Translations under genes and position numbers: made by a program | Shown here: positions 51,864 through 59,681 of the stretch, in pieces | Numbering within the stretch: the first letter of the stretch is position 1 | How the letters are laid out: each line of letters starts with the position of its first letter | The notes under the pieces: model-generated | The model's input: the letters and a program-made list of their open reading frames with translations, nothing else | What the model was told of the DNA's origin: nothing | The model's database searches: none | Origin: Mesorhizobium loti | GTDB lineage: Bacteria > Pseudomonadota > Alphaproteobacteria > Rhizobiales > Rhizobiaceae | Length of the DNA stretch: 64,000 nucleotides | Direction: 5' to 3' | NCBI RefSeq assembly: GCF_002858745.1 | Contig: NZ_PJRO01000013.1 | Coordinates: 124,001-188,000, forward strand

Positions 51864-52400
51864 ATGGATATTCTCCGTCAGATCGAGGCCGAACAGGCCG
51901 CCAAGATCGAAGCCAAGCGCAAGCTGCCCGAATTCCAGCCCGGCGACACCGTGCGCGTCCAGGTGCGTGTCACCGAAGGCACCCGCACCCGCGTTCAGGC
52001 CTATGAAGGCGTCGTGATCGCCCGCTCCGGCTCCGGCTTCCAGGAAAATTTCACCGTCCGCAAGATTTCCTACGGCGAAGGCGTGGAGCGCGTGTTCCCG
52101 GTCTACTCGCCGATGGTCGAAGCGGTCGAGATCGTCCGCCGCGGTAAGGTTCGCCGCGCCAAGCTTTATTATCTGCGCGATCGTCGCGGCAAGTCGGCTC
52201 GTATCTCCGAGAACACCGGCGTGCGCGCCCGCAAGCTGAACGACGAGGAGCGCGAAGCGCTCGCTTCCGAGAAGGCCAGGATCGAAGCCGAGAAGATCGC
52301 TGCCGCCGAGGCGCTGGCTGCCGAGAAGGCCGCCCAGGAAGCAGCGGAGAAGAAGGCTGCTGCCGAGGCAGCTGCTGCAGAAACCGCAGCTGCTGAATAA
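51864..52400 (+). CDS. rplS: 50S ribosomal protein L19
   Basis: Subunit-interface protein of the large ribosomal subunit. The first ~120 residues are canonical L19 ([13 protein letters not shown] near 24-36, [26 protein letters not shown], then [22 protein letters not shown]). A lysine/alanine/glutamate-rich tail of about 55 residues follows, predicted as a long helix, common in rhizobia. The rimM-trmD-rplS order is broken here by the two minus-strand genes. Ends at a strong terminator. Confidence 0.96.
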   Translation: MDILRQIEAEQAAKIEAKRKLPEFQPGDTVRVQVRVTEGTRTRVQAYEGVVIARSGSGFQENFTVRKISYGEGVERVFPVYSPMVEAVEIVRRGKVRRAKLYYLRDRRGKSARISENTGVRARKLNDEEREALASEKARIEAEKIAAAEALAAEKAAQEAAEKKAAAEAAAAETAAAE

Positions 52401-52422
52401 GATCTTCGGACAACACTGAATG

Positions 52423-52450
52423 AAAAAAGGCGGCTTCGGCCGCCTTTTTT
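52423..52450 (+). terminator. Rho-independent terminator of rplS
   Basis: AAAAAAGGCGGC-TTCG-GCCGCCTTTTTT: perfect 12-bp stem with a UUCG tetraloop and a T-run. Confidence 0.95.
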
Positions 52451-52524
52451 CATTCCCGCTTTCGTCCGCCGCATGCACAGCGATGATCGGAAAGCTTGAC
52501 CAGGAAATACGGAGTTGACTCGAT

Positions 52525-52553
52525 TTGACTTGCGTACTAACAATTAGTGTACA
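52525..52553 (+). promoter_or_regulatory. Promoter and candidate OhrR operator of ohr-ohrR
   Basis: TTGACT (52525-52530), a 17-bp spacer and TGTACA (52548-52553) fit a promoter. Within the spacer lies the inverted repeat ACTAA-CAA-TTAGT (52536-52548), AT-rich like known OhrR boxes, placed so that a bound repressor would block RNA polymerase. Confidence 0.55.
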
Positions 52554-52571
52554 AATCAAATGGAGATGACG

Positions 52572-52991
52572 ATGTCCGCTTTGTATTCCACCGAAGCCCG
52601 CGCAGTTGGCGGCCGCGCCGGCCATGTGAAATCCAGTGACGGCCTGCTCAGCCTCGACCTCGCCATGCCGAAGGAGTTGGGCGGCAAGGGCGGCGCCACC
52701 AATCCCGAGCAGCTCTTTGCGGCTGGCTATTCCGCCTGTTTCGAAAGCGCCATGCGCTTCATTGCCGGCAAGCAGAAACTGCCGCTCGCGGATGCCGCAG
52801 TGACGGCAAACATCGACCTTCTGCCGAACGGCGAGGGCGGCTTCCGGCTCGGCGCCGCGCTCATCGCCGAGACCAAGGGCCTCGACCAGGCTGCGGCCGA
52901 AGCGCTGGTCGCCGCCGCGCACAAGGTCTGCCCTTACTCCAATGCACTCAGGGGCAATGTCGACGTCGCTCTTTCGGTGAAGGCCGGATGA
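52572..52991 (+). CDS. ohr: Organic hydroperoxide reductase Ohr
   Basis: Thiol peroxidase reducing organic and fatty-acid hydroperoxides, recycled by lipoylated proteins. The 139-residue protein has the two catalytic cysteines C56 (YSACFESA) and C120 (KVCPYSNA) in the Ohr pattern. GGAG sits 6 bases before ATG 52572; two upstream in-frame ATGs are less well placed. The ohrR start overlaps its stop by four bases. Confidence 0.94.
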   Translation: MSALYSTEARAVGGRAGHVKSSDGLLSLDLAMPKELGGKGGATNPEQLFAAGYSACFESAMRFIAGKQKLPLADAAVTANIDLLPNGEGGFRLGAALIAETKGLDQAAAEALVAAAHKVCPYSNALRGNVDVALSVKAG

Positions 52992-53500
52992 CCATCTCAG
53001 ACACGACCAGCGAAAAAGCTGCTGTGAGCCGGGCGCAAACACCCCGGCTCGACCGGCAGCTTTGCTTTGCGCTCTATTCGGCCAGCGGGTTGATGACAAA
53101 GCTGTACCGTCCGCTGCTGGCACCGCTTGGACTGACCTATCCGCAATATCTCACCATGCTGGCGCTGTGGGAAAAAGCGCCGCGCACTGTCGGCGAACTA
53201 GGCGATACGCTCGGTCTCGATCCTGCCACGCTGACGCCACTGCTGAAACGCATGGAAGTGGGTGGGCTTATCAGCCGCCGCCGCGATCCTGCCGACGAGC
53301 GGCGCGTCCTGGTGCAGCCGACCACCAAGGGTGAAGAGCTGCGCGCTGCGGCCAGCGGCATCCAGGAGGCCCTTGGCTGCCAGCTGCCGCTTGAACCGGC
53401 CGAACTGGCCGGGCTGCGCGACACACTGAGCGGTCTGGTTGGCCAGCTGCGGGCCGTCGAAGCGAAGGCGGCGGCGATCGAACAGGGCAGTGAGAGATAA
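52988..53500 (+). CDS. ohrR: Organic hydroperoxide sensor OhrR (MarR family)
   Basis: Repressor of ohr that is inactivated by oxidation of an N-terminal cysteine. LDRQLCFALYSASG carries the reactive C26, and C131 (GCQLPL) could form the resolving disulfide, as in two-Cys OhrR proteins. The winged helix (TVGELGDTLGLDPATLTPLLKRME) is typical. The ATGA overlap with ohr and the operator upstream suggest autoregulation. Confidence 0.93.
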   Translation: MTISDTTSEKAAVSRAQTPRLDRQLCFALYSASGLMTKLYRPLLAPLGLTYPQYLTMLALWEKAPRTVGELGDTLGLDPATLTPLLKRMEVGGLISRRRDPADERRVLVQPTTKGEELRAAASGIQEALGCQLPLEPAELAGLRDTLSGLVGQLRAVEAKAAAIEQGSER

Positions 53501-53660
53501 TTCGTCCTGAATCCGGCCACTTGCCGGTATCGAATTTCAGTTTCTTCGCTCCAGCTGCGGCGCGGCAGCTTGCATGACCACGCCGGAAGGCTAATGTCGG
53601 CGATCCTTTTCGACCGCCGACGGCATGGCCGTGCGGTCCTCGTTCCTTGGGGGAAGTCTC

Positions 53661-54458
53661 ATGATCAGATCGAAACTCGTGCTGGCCGCGATTGCCGCCT
53701 GCCTTCTCGCGCCGATAGCGGCCGCTGCCCAGACCTTGCCGGATCTTGCCGGCAAGAAGGTCGTTGTGGTGACGGAAAACGCCTACCCGCCGCTGCAGTT
53801 CGTCGACCCCAAGTCCGGCAAGCAGATCGGCTGGGAATATGATTTCATGAATGAAATCGCCAAGCGGCTGAACTTCAAGGTCGAGTACCAGAACACGTCC
53901 TGGGATGCGATGATCCAGTCAGTTGCCGACAAGCAGTACGACATTGGCATGACCGGCATCACCATCAATGACGAGCGCAAGGCCAAGGTTGATTTCTCCG
54001 ACCCTTACATGCGCAACGAGCAGTTCATGCTGGTGCGTGGCGATGAGAGCCGTTTCAACGACGCCAAGAGCTTCGGTACCTTCAAGGATGGCCTGATCGG
54101 CGCACAGCCAGGGACCTCGCCTTTCTACACTGCCGTCTATTCGGTTCTCGACGGCAACGAGCAGAACCCGCGCATCAAACTGTTCGAGACCTTCGGAGCA
54201 ACCGTACAGGCACTCAAGACTGGCGACGTCGACGTGGTGCTCACCGATTCCACCGCCGGCAAGGGTTATGTCGACGCCTCGCAAGGCAAGCTCAAGCTTG
54301 TCGGCGGCCCGTTGGGCACAGAGGACTTCGGCTTCATCTTCGCCAAGGGCTCCGATCTGGTGAAACCGGTCAATGAGGCGATCGCAGCCATCAAGGCCGA
54401 CGGCACCATCGACACCCTGAACAAGAAGTGGTTCCTCGACTACAAGGTCGGCCAGTAA
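53661..54458 (+). CDS. Amino-acid ABC transporter substrate-binding protein
   Basis: A 265-residue periplasmic protein with a signal peptide (cleavage near 23) and the family 3 solute-binding fold: NAYPPLQFVDPKSG, GWEYDFMNEIAKRL, DIGMTGITINDERKAKVDFSDPY. It should bind a polar amino acid or small amine. GGGGA precedes the ATG. Its permease partner is probably at 55284, with two unrelated regulatory-type genes in between; no ATPase gene is close by. Confidence 0.92.
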   Translation: MIRSKLVLAAIAACLLAPIAAAAQTLPDLAGKKVVVVTENAYPPLQFVDPKSGKQIGWEYDFMNEIAKRLNFKVEYQNTSWDAMIQSVADKQYDIGMTGITINDERKAKVDFSDPYMRNEQFMLVRGDESRFNDAKSFGTFKDGLIGAQPGTSPFYTAVYSVLDGNEQNPRIKLFETFGATVQALKTGDVDVVLTDSTAGKGYVDASQGKLKLVGGPLGTEDFGFIFAKGSDLVKPVNEAIAAIKADGTIDTLNKKWFLDYKVGQ

Positions 54459-54473
54459 TCACTTCGGATAGCA

Positions 54474-54860
54474 TCAGCCGGCGCCATACCGACTGGCGCC
54501 GGCGTGATCGATCACATAGCACCACGAACCGTCGGCTTGCTTGCGGATGATTTCGGCGGTGAAGCCGGAATAGAGGACGACGCCTTTCTCATCGGTCAGC
54601 GTGAAATCGGCGCGCAGCAGCGCCAGGTCTCCATGCTCCACGCAGAACGTGTTGTTCGAGACCAACGTGCCAGGCAATTCGATGAGCTTCTGCAACTCTG
54701 TCGCAATCGCCGCTTTACCCGAGAGACTGACCCCACTCGCATCAACCAGCAACTGCGCACCGTTTTCATAGAGCGACAGCAGCTCGCCAAGATTTCCAGC
54801 ATTTCGGGTGGCCGCAAAAACTCCATTCATCTCAGCCGGCTGATAGACTTTTCTTGACAT
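54474..54860 (-). CDS. NTF2-like/SnoaL-type small protein
   Basis: A 128-residue protein that looks like the nuclear-transport-factor-2-like fold, with the NLGELLSLYENGAQLLVDASG segment near 23-43 and a late beta-sheet (LLRADFTLTDEKG, SWCYVIDHAG). Such proteins bind or modify small ligands. GGAG sits 8 bases upstream of ATG 54860. It is divergent from an HxlR regulator, a pairing that suggests it is the regulator's target. Confidence 0.75.
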   Translation of the reverse strand: MSRKVYQPAEMNGVFAATRNAGNLGELLSLYENGAQLLVDASGVSLSGKAAIATELQKLIELPGTLVSNNTFCVEHGDLALLRADFTLTDEKGVVLYSGFTAEIIRKQADGSWCYVIDHAGASRYGAG

Positions 54861-54870
54861 TGGCTTGCTC

Positions 54871-54885
54871 CTGTTTCGAGAACAG
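54871..54885. promoter_or_regulatory. Candidate HxlR operator between the two divergent genes
   Basis: CTGTT-TCGAG-AACAG (54871-54885) is a perfect 5-bp inverted repeat in the 64-bp divergent gap, centred so that it could control both genes. Confidence 0.35.
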
Positions 54886-54924
54886 AAGCATGTCGTTTCA
54901 GAACTATCCAAACGGGAACCCAAC

Positions 54925-55287
54925 ATGACCAAACCGGCGATGGCCGAAGCCAGTTTGCAAATGCCCGCACCACGACGGCCGGATCTGTGCCCGGTGGAAG
55001 ATTGGCTGGCCTTCCTCGGCCATCGCTGGAACGCGCTGGTGCTGTGGCACTTGTCCACCGGCGCCAGGCGGCACGGCGAATTGATGGGTCGCCTGCCCGG
55101 CATTACCGCAAAAGTGCTGTCGGAACGGATCGCTGGGCTGATGCAGCGCGGGCTTATCGAACGCGACGCGGTCTCCACCTTTCCGCGTGGCGTCGTCTAC
55201 GCACTGTCCGACGGTGGCCGCCAGCTTGTCGCCATTCTCGATCGCTTCGAGGCGCTGCCTTCCTCTTTTCGCGAGCCGCGACATTGA
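54925..55287 (+). CDS. HxlR-family transcriptional regulator
   Basis: A 120-residue winged-helix regulator. The HxlR pattern is clear: WNALVLWHLSTGARRHGELMGRLPGITAKVL, then LMQRGLIERDAVSTFPRGVVYALSDGGRQL. A cysteine near the N-terminus (DLCPVEDW) is the position used for thiol or aldehyde sensing in some members. Its stop overlaps the permease TTG start (TTGA), so it is coupled to an ABC permease. Confidence 0.9.
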   Translation: MTKPAMAEASLQMPAPRRPDLCPVEDWLAFLGHRWNALVLWHLSTGARRHGELMGRLPGITAKVLSERIAGLMQRGLIERDAVSTFPRGVVYALSDGGRQLVAILDRFEALPSSFREPRH

Positions 55288-56102
55288 CCCCGACCGCGCC
55301 TGGCAAGCAGGCCAAGGAGTTTCCCTGGTGGCTGGCGGTGGCTGCTGCCATCGCGGCAATTGCAGCCGTCGCCATTGCCACGAGCGAAATCTACTCCCAG
55401 GTCTTCGCCACCGTCGCACAAGGCATCGGCATCACCATCTTCGTTGCGCTGGTCGCCTTCCTGCTGGCGGCGACGATCGGCCTCGGTATCGCACTGATGG
55501 GGCTGTCGGGATCGATCTGGCCGCGGCAGGCCGCGCGCTTTTATGTCGAGATCATGCGCGGCATTCCGGTGCTGGTGCTTCTGTTCTGGATCGCCTTCGC
55601 CGGCGTACCTGCCTTCGTCGCAGGCTGGAATTTCATTACGCTGCCACTGCAACAGGCCGGCTACACCGATGCATTGCTGGTGCGCGAGGTCTCGCTGCTG
55701 TGGCGCGCCATCATCGCACTCGCCCTCGGCTATTCGCCTTTCATCGCCGAGATCTTCCGCGCCGGCATTCAGTCGGTCGATATCGGTCAGATCGAGGCCG
55801 CCAAGGCACTTGGCTTGAGCCGCGGGCAGCGTTTCCGGCTGATTATCCTGCCGCAGGCGATCAGGGTCATCCTGCCGCCACTCGGCAACGATTTCATCGC
55901 GATCACCAAGGATTCCTCGCTGGTATCGGTGCTCGGCGTCGCTGACATCACCCAGATGGGCAAGATCTACGCCTCGGGCTCATTTCGCTTCTTCGAAACC
56001 TATTCTATCGTCGCGTACATCTACCTGACCCTTACCGTCAGCCTGTCGCTGATGCTCAGAGCCCTGGAACAGCGGATGCGACGCAGCCAGCGTCTGGGTT
56101 GA
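55284..56102 (+). CDS. Amino-acid ABC transporter permease (HisMQ type)
   Basis: A 272-residue inner-membrane protein with five to six helices. The EAA loop reads QIEAAKALGLSRGQRFRLIILPQAIRVILPPLGNDFI near 172-208, and MRGIPVLVLLFW near 92-103 is typical of polar amino-acid permeases. The start is TTG 55284, overlapping the HxlR stop. It probably serves the binding protein at 53661; the ATPase must be encoded elsewhere or shared. Confidence 0.9.
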   Translation: MTPTAPGKQAKEFPWWLAVAAAIAAIAAVAIATSEIYSQVFATVAQGIGITIFVALVAFLLAATIGLGIALMGLSGSIWPRQAARFYVEIMRGIPVLVLLFWIAFAGVPAFVAGWNFITLPLQQAGYTDALLVREVSLLWRAIIALALGYSPFIAEIFRAGIQSVDIGQIEAAKALGLSRGQRFRLIILPQAIRVILPPLGNDFIAITKDSSLVSVLGVADITQMGKIYASGSFRFFETYSIVAYIYLTLTVSLSLMLRALEQRMRRSQRLG

Positions 56103-56110
56103 CGCCCCCT

Positions 56111-56213
56111 GGAGCAATTCCAGCAAAAGTGCGTAGCGGTTTTGCGTCCGGAATTGCGTAGAAACAACCCGTAGAGTGTTTCCGCGTTTCCGTGAAAAAC
56201 GGAAACGCTCTAG
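56111..56213. repeat. Composite palindromic repeat element, copy 7 (full length)
   Basis: GAGCAATTCCAGCAAAAGTGCGTAGCGG...GGAATTGCG, linker, then AGAGTGTTTCCGCGTTTCCGTG...ACGGAAACGCTCTAG. Same orientation as copy 4. It begins 9 bases after the permease stop. Confidence 0.88.
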
Positions 56214-56272
56214 GTTGACGTCGATGCCTTTCACTTCCACGCTGGCCAGGAGATGGCTGCAGGGAGAAGGCG

Positions 56273-56908
56273 ATGGACACCGACAAGGCGCATGCGGCGC
56301 TGGATTCCGTCTACGGCGCCGGTACGCCCGCTGCCCTGGACACTGCCTACGCAGCCTGGGCGGCAAGTTATGACAGCGAAACCGCCTCGCTCGGCTACCT
56401 GCTGCCTTTCCTGATCACGGCCTGGGTGACACGTTATGTCGCGGCAGGTGAAGGTCCATTGCTCGACGCCGGTTGCGGCACTGGCCTCACCGGCCCGCAG
56501 CTCAAGGCGCTCGGCTATTTTGACCTTGCCGGGCTCGACCTGTCCGACGAGATGCTGCAGGTCGCCGCGGGCAGGCAGACCTATGGCGAACTGAGAAAGG
56601 CCATGCTCGGCGGTCCGCTGCCCTGGCCGGACAGACAGTTCCGCGCCTTCTTCTCCACCGGGGTCTTCACCATCGGGCATGCGCCGGCTTCCGGTTTGCA
56701 TGAACTGGTGCGCATCACGAAAGGCGGCGGCCATGCCATCTTCACCGTGCGCGACCAGGTGTTCGAAACAGGTGGCTTCCGCGAAGTCTTTACCGAACTG
56801 GAGCAGACCGGCAAATGGCGGCCGCTTGAAGAAAGCCCCTGGTTCCGCTGCTATGCCGTGGCCGACCCCAATGCGAAGGTGAAGACCTTCGTCTTCGAGG
56901 TGCTGTAG
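56273..56908 (+). CDS. Class I SAM-dependent methyltransferase
   Basis: A 211-residue enzyme with the SAM motif I LLDAGCGTG near 63-71, motif II GLDLSDEML near 84-92, and AFFSTGVFTIGH. It resembles the WBSCR27-like group of small-molecule methyltransferases; substrate unknown. AGGGAGAAGG precedes the ATG. It is a single gene between a repeat and a convergent DUF1287 gene. Confidence 0.87.
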   Translation: MDTDKAHAALDSVYGAGTPAALDTAYAAWAASYDSETASLGYLLPFLITAWVTRYVAAGEGPLLDAGCGTGLTGPQLKALGYFDLAGLDLSDEMLQVAAGRQTYGELRKAMLGGPLPWPDRQFRAFFSTGVFTIGHAPASGLHELVRITKGGGHAIFTVRDQVFETGGFREVFTELEQTGKWRPLEESPWFRCYAVADPNAKVKTFVFEVL

Positions 56909-56962
56909 CGCCAAAATTCGTTCCGTCCTCATGTGGAAACCGCAAAGTCCCACTGGCGTAAT

Positions 56963-57583
56963 TCAAGGGTCAGGCGAGAAACGGAAATGGCCGACGATGC
57001 GGAAGGCGAACAGCGTATCTTCCACCTTGGCCCCGGCACCGATATTGTGCACGACCAGCGGCCTCCGGCCGTCCGATGTCATCTGGCCGGCGATGATGGC
57101 GATATGAGGCAGATTGCCGGGTAGTCGCTGGGTCACCAGATCGCCAGGCCGATAGGCCGCCGGATCTTCGACGATATCCAGCGCCGCGCCTTTTCGTTTG
57201 AAGAAGGTCTCCAGATTGGGAACACGGCGGTGATCGATGTTGCGATCCGGCTGCTTCCGACCCCAAATTTTCGGGTAAGCGGAAAACGCCGCCCGCATAT
57301 CCTCGTTGACCAGCCGTTGCAGATCGATTTTGAACGCTTCGCGATAGGCACGCACCACCACATCGGTACACACGCCGCGCTCGGCTGGAACATCGCCACC
57401 TGGATAGTCGAGCCGCACATAAGCCGGGTCGTAGATGACAGTCACGCCGACCTGGCCAAGCGCCGCGTCGACCAGCCGCGTGGTCCAGGGTTGTGTTTCA
57501 GGGGCGGCAGATGCCGGGCGCGCCAGCAGCACCGGGCAGGCAGCCAACGCCATGGACTTGAGAACAGTGCGGCGATCGACCAT
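56963..57583 (-). CDS. Secreted DUF1287 protein (YijF-like)
   Basis: A 206-residue protein with an N-terminal export signal starting MVDRRTVLKSMALAACP, which could be a Tat signal (RRTVLK), then DUF1287. The conserved features are DYPGGDVPAERGVCTDVVVRAYR near 59-81 (Cys as in NlpC/P60-like enzymes), YRPGDLVTQRLP and the late HNIGAG motif with a His. The Cys/His layout suggests a papain-like cell-wall hydrolase; this is inference. AGGAGG precedes the ATG. Confidence 0.87.
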   Translation of the reverse strand: MVDRRTVLKSMALAACPVLLARPASAAPETQPWTTRLVDAALGQVGVTVIYDPAYVRLDYPGGDVPAERGVCTDVVVRAYREAFKIDLQRLVNEDMRAAFSAYPKIWGRKQPDRNIDHRRVPNLETFFKRKGAALDIVEDPAAYRPGDLVTQRLPGNLPHIAIIAGQMTSDGRRPLVVHNIGAGAKVEDTLFAFRIVGHFRFSPDP

Positions 57584-57643
57584 GAGGCCTCCTCGTTTTA
57601 CCGCTCAAGGCAATCGAGCTTTCAGGCATATTTGCGGCCTAGC

Positions 57644-57850
57644 GCATCGGCCCGAAAATCGGCTTCGATTTTCGGAAAGCACGATGCGCAGGTTCAAAGG
57701 TGTTAGAGCGTCCTTTGCGCGTCCGAACGGACGCGCGGCGCTCTAAGGCATCGGCCCGAAAATCGGCTTCGATTTTCGGAAAGCACGATGCACAGGTTCA
57801 AAAGTATTAGAGCGTCCTTTGCGCGTTCGAACGGACGCGCGGCGCTCTAA
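57644..57850. repeat. Tandem 103-bp duplication of a composite palindromic element, copies 8a and 8b
   Basis: 57644-57746 and 57748-57850 differ at about four positions. Each copy has a first hairpin GCATCG...CCGAAAATCGGCTTCGATTTTCGG...CGATGC, then TTAGAGCG...GCGCGTCCGAACGGACGCGC...CGCTCTAA. Same two-hairpin architecture as copies 4 and 7 but with different arm sequences. It fills the gene-free interval downstream of the DUF1287 start. Confidence 0.92.
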
Positions 57851-57884
57851 TCGCCGCCAATTGCCGAAAAGCCAAAAGATTGCT

Positions 57885-58037
57885 ATGGCAACGGTGATGG
57901 AAGAGCTTTTCGGCGATCCGGCCTACAAGGGCTTCGTGCTGCAGGACAAGAAGCGCCTGCCTGCACGCTTTTTCGCCCGCATTTCCGGCGCGCTGACCAG
58001 CCGACTAAGGCGATTTCCTGGAAATCGCCTTATCTGA
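57885..58037 (+). CDS. Small 50-codon ORF upstream of leuC, possibly truncated by a hairpin element
   Basis: From ATG 57885 the first 40 codons (starting [17 protein letters not shown]) show strong local codon bias, as a real gene would. The last codons are made of a 25-bp palindrome AAGGCGATTTC-CTG-GAAATCGCCTT (58007-58031), where codon usage changes (CGA, CTA, AGG) and a stop follows. No family recognised. It could be a real short protein, or the start of a gene truncated by a palindrome insertion. Confidence 0.4.
   Translation: MATVMEELFGDPAYKGFVLQDKKRLPARFFARISGALTSRLRRFPGNRLI
58007..58031. repeat. Short palindrome AAGGCGATTTC-CTG-GAAATCGCCTT
   Basis: Perfect 11-bp arms around CTG, about 78 bp before leuC. 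It could be the terminator of the small ORF or an mRNA hairpin ahead of leuC. Confidence 0.8.
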
Positions 58038-58108
58038 CGGCCGACTGCGCCCATTCCCGGCCGGCGCATCCCGCATCTTCCCAGCTTCATATCGACGGAT
58101 TTACGCAC

Positions 58109-59518
58109 ATGAGCGCACCGCGCACCCTCTACGACAAGATTTTCGACGAACACGTGGTCGACCGCCAGGTCGACGGCACCTGCCTGCTCTGGATCGACCG
58201 CCACCTCGTGCATGAGGTGACCAGCCCGCAGGCTTTCGAAGGCCTGCGCATGGCCGGCCGCAAGGTTCGTCACCCGGAAAAGACGCTGGCCGTAGTCGAC
58301 CACAACGTGCCGACCTCCCCGGATCGCGTGAACGGCATCAAGAACGAAGAAAGCCGCATCCAGGTCGAGGCATTGGCCAGGAACGCTGCCGACTTCGGTG
58401 TCGAATATTACTCCGAGAAGGACCGCCGCCAGGGCATCGTCCATATCATCGGCCCGGAGCAGGGCTTCACCCTGCCAGGCATGACAATCGTCTGCGGCGA
58501 CAGCCACACCTCCACCCATGGTGCTTTCGGTGCTTTGGCGCATGGCATCGGCACCTCGGAAGTCGAGCATGTGCTCGCCACCCAGACGCTGATCCAGAAG
58601 AAAGCCAAGAACATGCTGGTGCGTGTCGACGGCCAGCTGCCGGCAGGCGTCACCGCCAAGGACATCATCCTCGCCATCATCGGCGAGATCGGCACCGCTG
58701 GCGGCACCGGCTATGTCATCGAATACGCCGGCGAGGCGATCCGGTCGCTGTCGATGGAAGGCCGCATGACCATCTGCAACATGTCGATCGAGGGCGGCGC
58801 CCGCGCCGGCCTGATTGCGCCGGATGAGACCACCTTCGTTTATGTGAGGGACAAGCCGCGCGCGCCGCAGGGCGAGGCCTGGGACATGGCGCTGGAATAC
58901 TGGAAGACGCTGCAGTCGGACGAGGGCGCCCACTACGACAAGATCGTGGTGCTCGATGCCGGCAAGCTGCCGCCGATCGTCACCTGGGGCTCCTCGCCCG
59001 AGGACGTGACCTCGGTGCTCGGCGTCGTGCCGAATCCGGACGAGATCAGCGATGAGAACAAGCGCAATTCCAAGAAACGCGCGCTTGAATATATGGGCCT
59101 CGAACCTGGCACGAAGATCACCGACATCAAGCTCGACCGTGTCTTCATCGGCTCCTGCACCAATGGCCGCATCGAAGACCTGCGCGCCGTCGCAGCCGTC
59201 GCCAAGGGCAAGAAGGTCGCAGCCACCGTCAACGCCATGATCGTGCCAGGCTCCGGCCTGGTGAAGGAACAGGCCGAAGCGGAAGGCCTGGACAAGATCT
59301 TCATCGAAGCCGGTTTCGACTGGCGCGAGCCAGGCTGCTCGATGTGCCTGGCCATGAACGACGACCGCCTCAAGCCGCATGAACGCTGCGCCTCGACCTC
59401 GAACCGCAATTTCGAGGGCCGTCAGGGCTTCAAGGGCCGCACGCACCTGGTGTCGCCCGCCATGGCCGCCGCCGCGGCGATCGCTGGTCACTTCGTCGAC
59501 ATCCGCGACTGGAACTGA
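58109..59518 (+). CDS. leuC: 3-isopropylmalate dehydratase large subunit
   Basis: With LeuD isomerises 2- to 3-isopropylmalate in leucine synthesis. The 469-residue protein contains [13 protein letters not shown], and the [4Fe-4S] ligands in [14 protein letters not shown] (near 348) and CSMCLAMN (near 411-414). It is a single gene here; leuD is not in the window. A terminator follows 28 bases after the stop. Confidence 0.96.
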   Translation: MSAPRTLYDKIFDEHVVDRQVDGTCLLWIDRHLVHEVTSPQAFEGLRMAGRKVRHPEKTLAVVDHNVPTSPDRVNGIKNEESRIQVEALARNAADFGVEYYSEKDRRQGIVHIIGPEQGFTLPGMTIVCGDSHTSTHGAFGALAHGIGTSEVEHVLATQTLIQKKAKNMLVRVDGQLPAGVTAKDIILAIIGEIGTAGGTGYVIEYAGEAIRSLSMEGRMTICNMSIEGGARAGLIAPDETTFVYVRDKPRAPQGEAWDMALEYWKTLQSDEGAHYDKIVVLDAGKLPPIVTWGSSPEDVTSVLGVVPNPDEISDENKRNSKKRALEYMGLEPGTKITDIKLDRVFIGSCTNGRIEDLRAVAAVAKGKKVAATVNAMIVPGSGLVKEQAEAEGLDKIFIEAGFDWREPGCSMCLAMNDDRLKPHERCASTSNRNFEGRQGFKGRTHLVSPAMAAAAAIAGHFVDIRDWN

Positions 59519-59546
59519 TCGTTTTTGGAGCGATCCTCCGCAATGC

Positions 59547-59579
59547 AAAAGGCCCCGGCAGGTTCTGCCGAGGCCTTTT
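59547..59579 (+). terminator. Rho-independent terminator of leuC
   Basis: AAAAGGCC(C)CGGCAG-GTT-CTGCCG(A)GGCCTTTT followed by CTTT: a 14-bp stem with one internal mismatch. Confidence 0.9.
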
Positions 59580-59595
59580 CTTTGAAGATGTTTTA

Positions 59596-59675
59596 AGCCC
59601 GCGACTGCGGGCCGCCGGTCGTCCGGCGCCCCCGCGGAGGGCCAGCCGCCCAGCGGGCGGCGTTACGGCCCGTAA
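59596..59675. repeat. Cluster of GC-rich inverted repeats
   Basis: Within 80 bp are GCCCGC-GACT-GCGGGC (59597-59612), GCCG-CCGGTCGTCC-GGCGC type pairing next to it, GCCGCCC-AGC-GGGCGGC (about 59645-59661) and TACGGCCCGTA. It lies downstream of both leuC and asd. No gene is apparent; it may be a recombination hot spot or structured RNA end. Confidence 0.55.
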
Positions 59676-59681
59676 GCGAAA

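Noticed and set aside
57644-57850. Tandem repeat considered as the start of a CRISPR array
   Set aside because: Only two ~103-bp units with one base between them, no spacers and no cas genes; each unit is a two-hairpin palindromic element.
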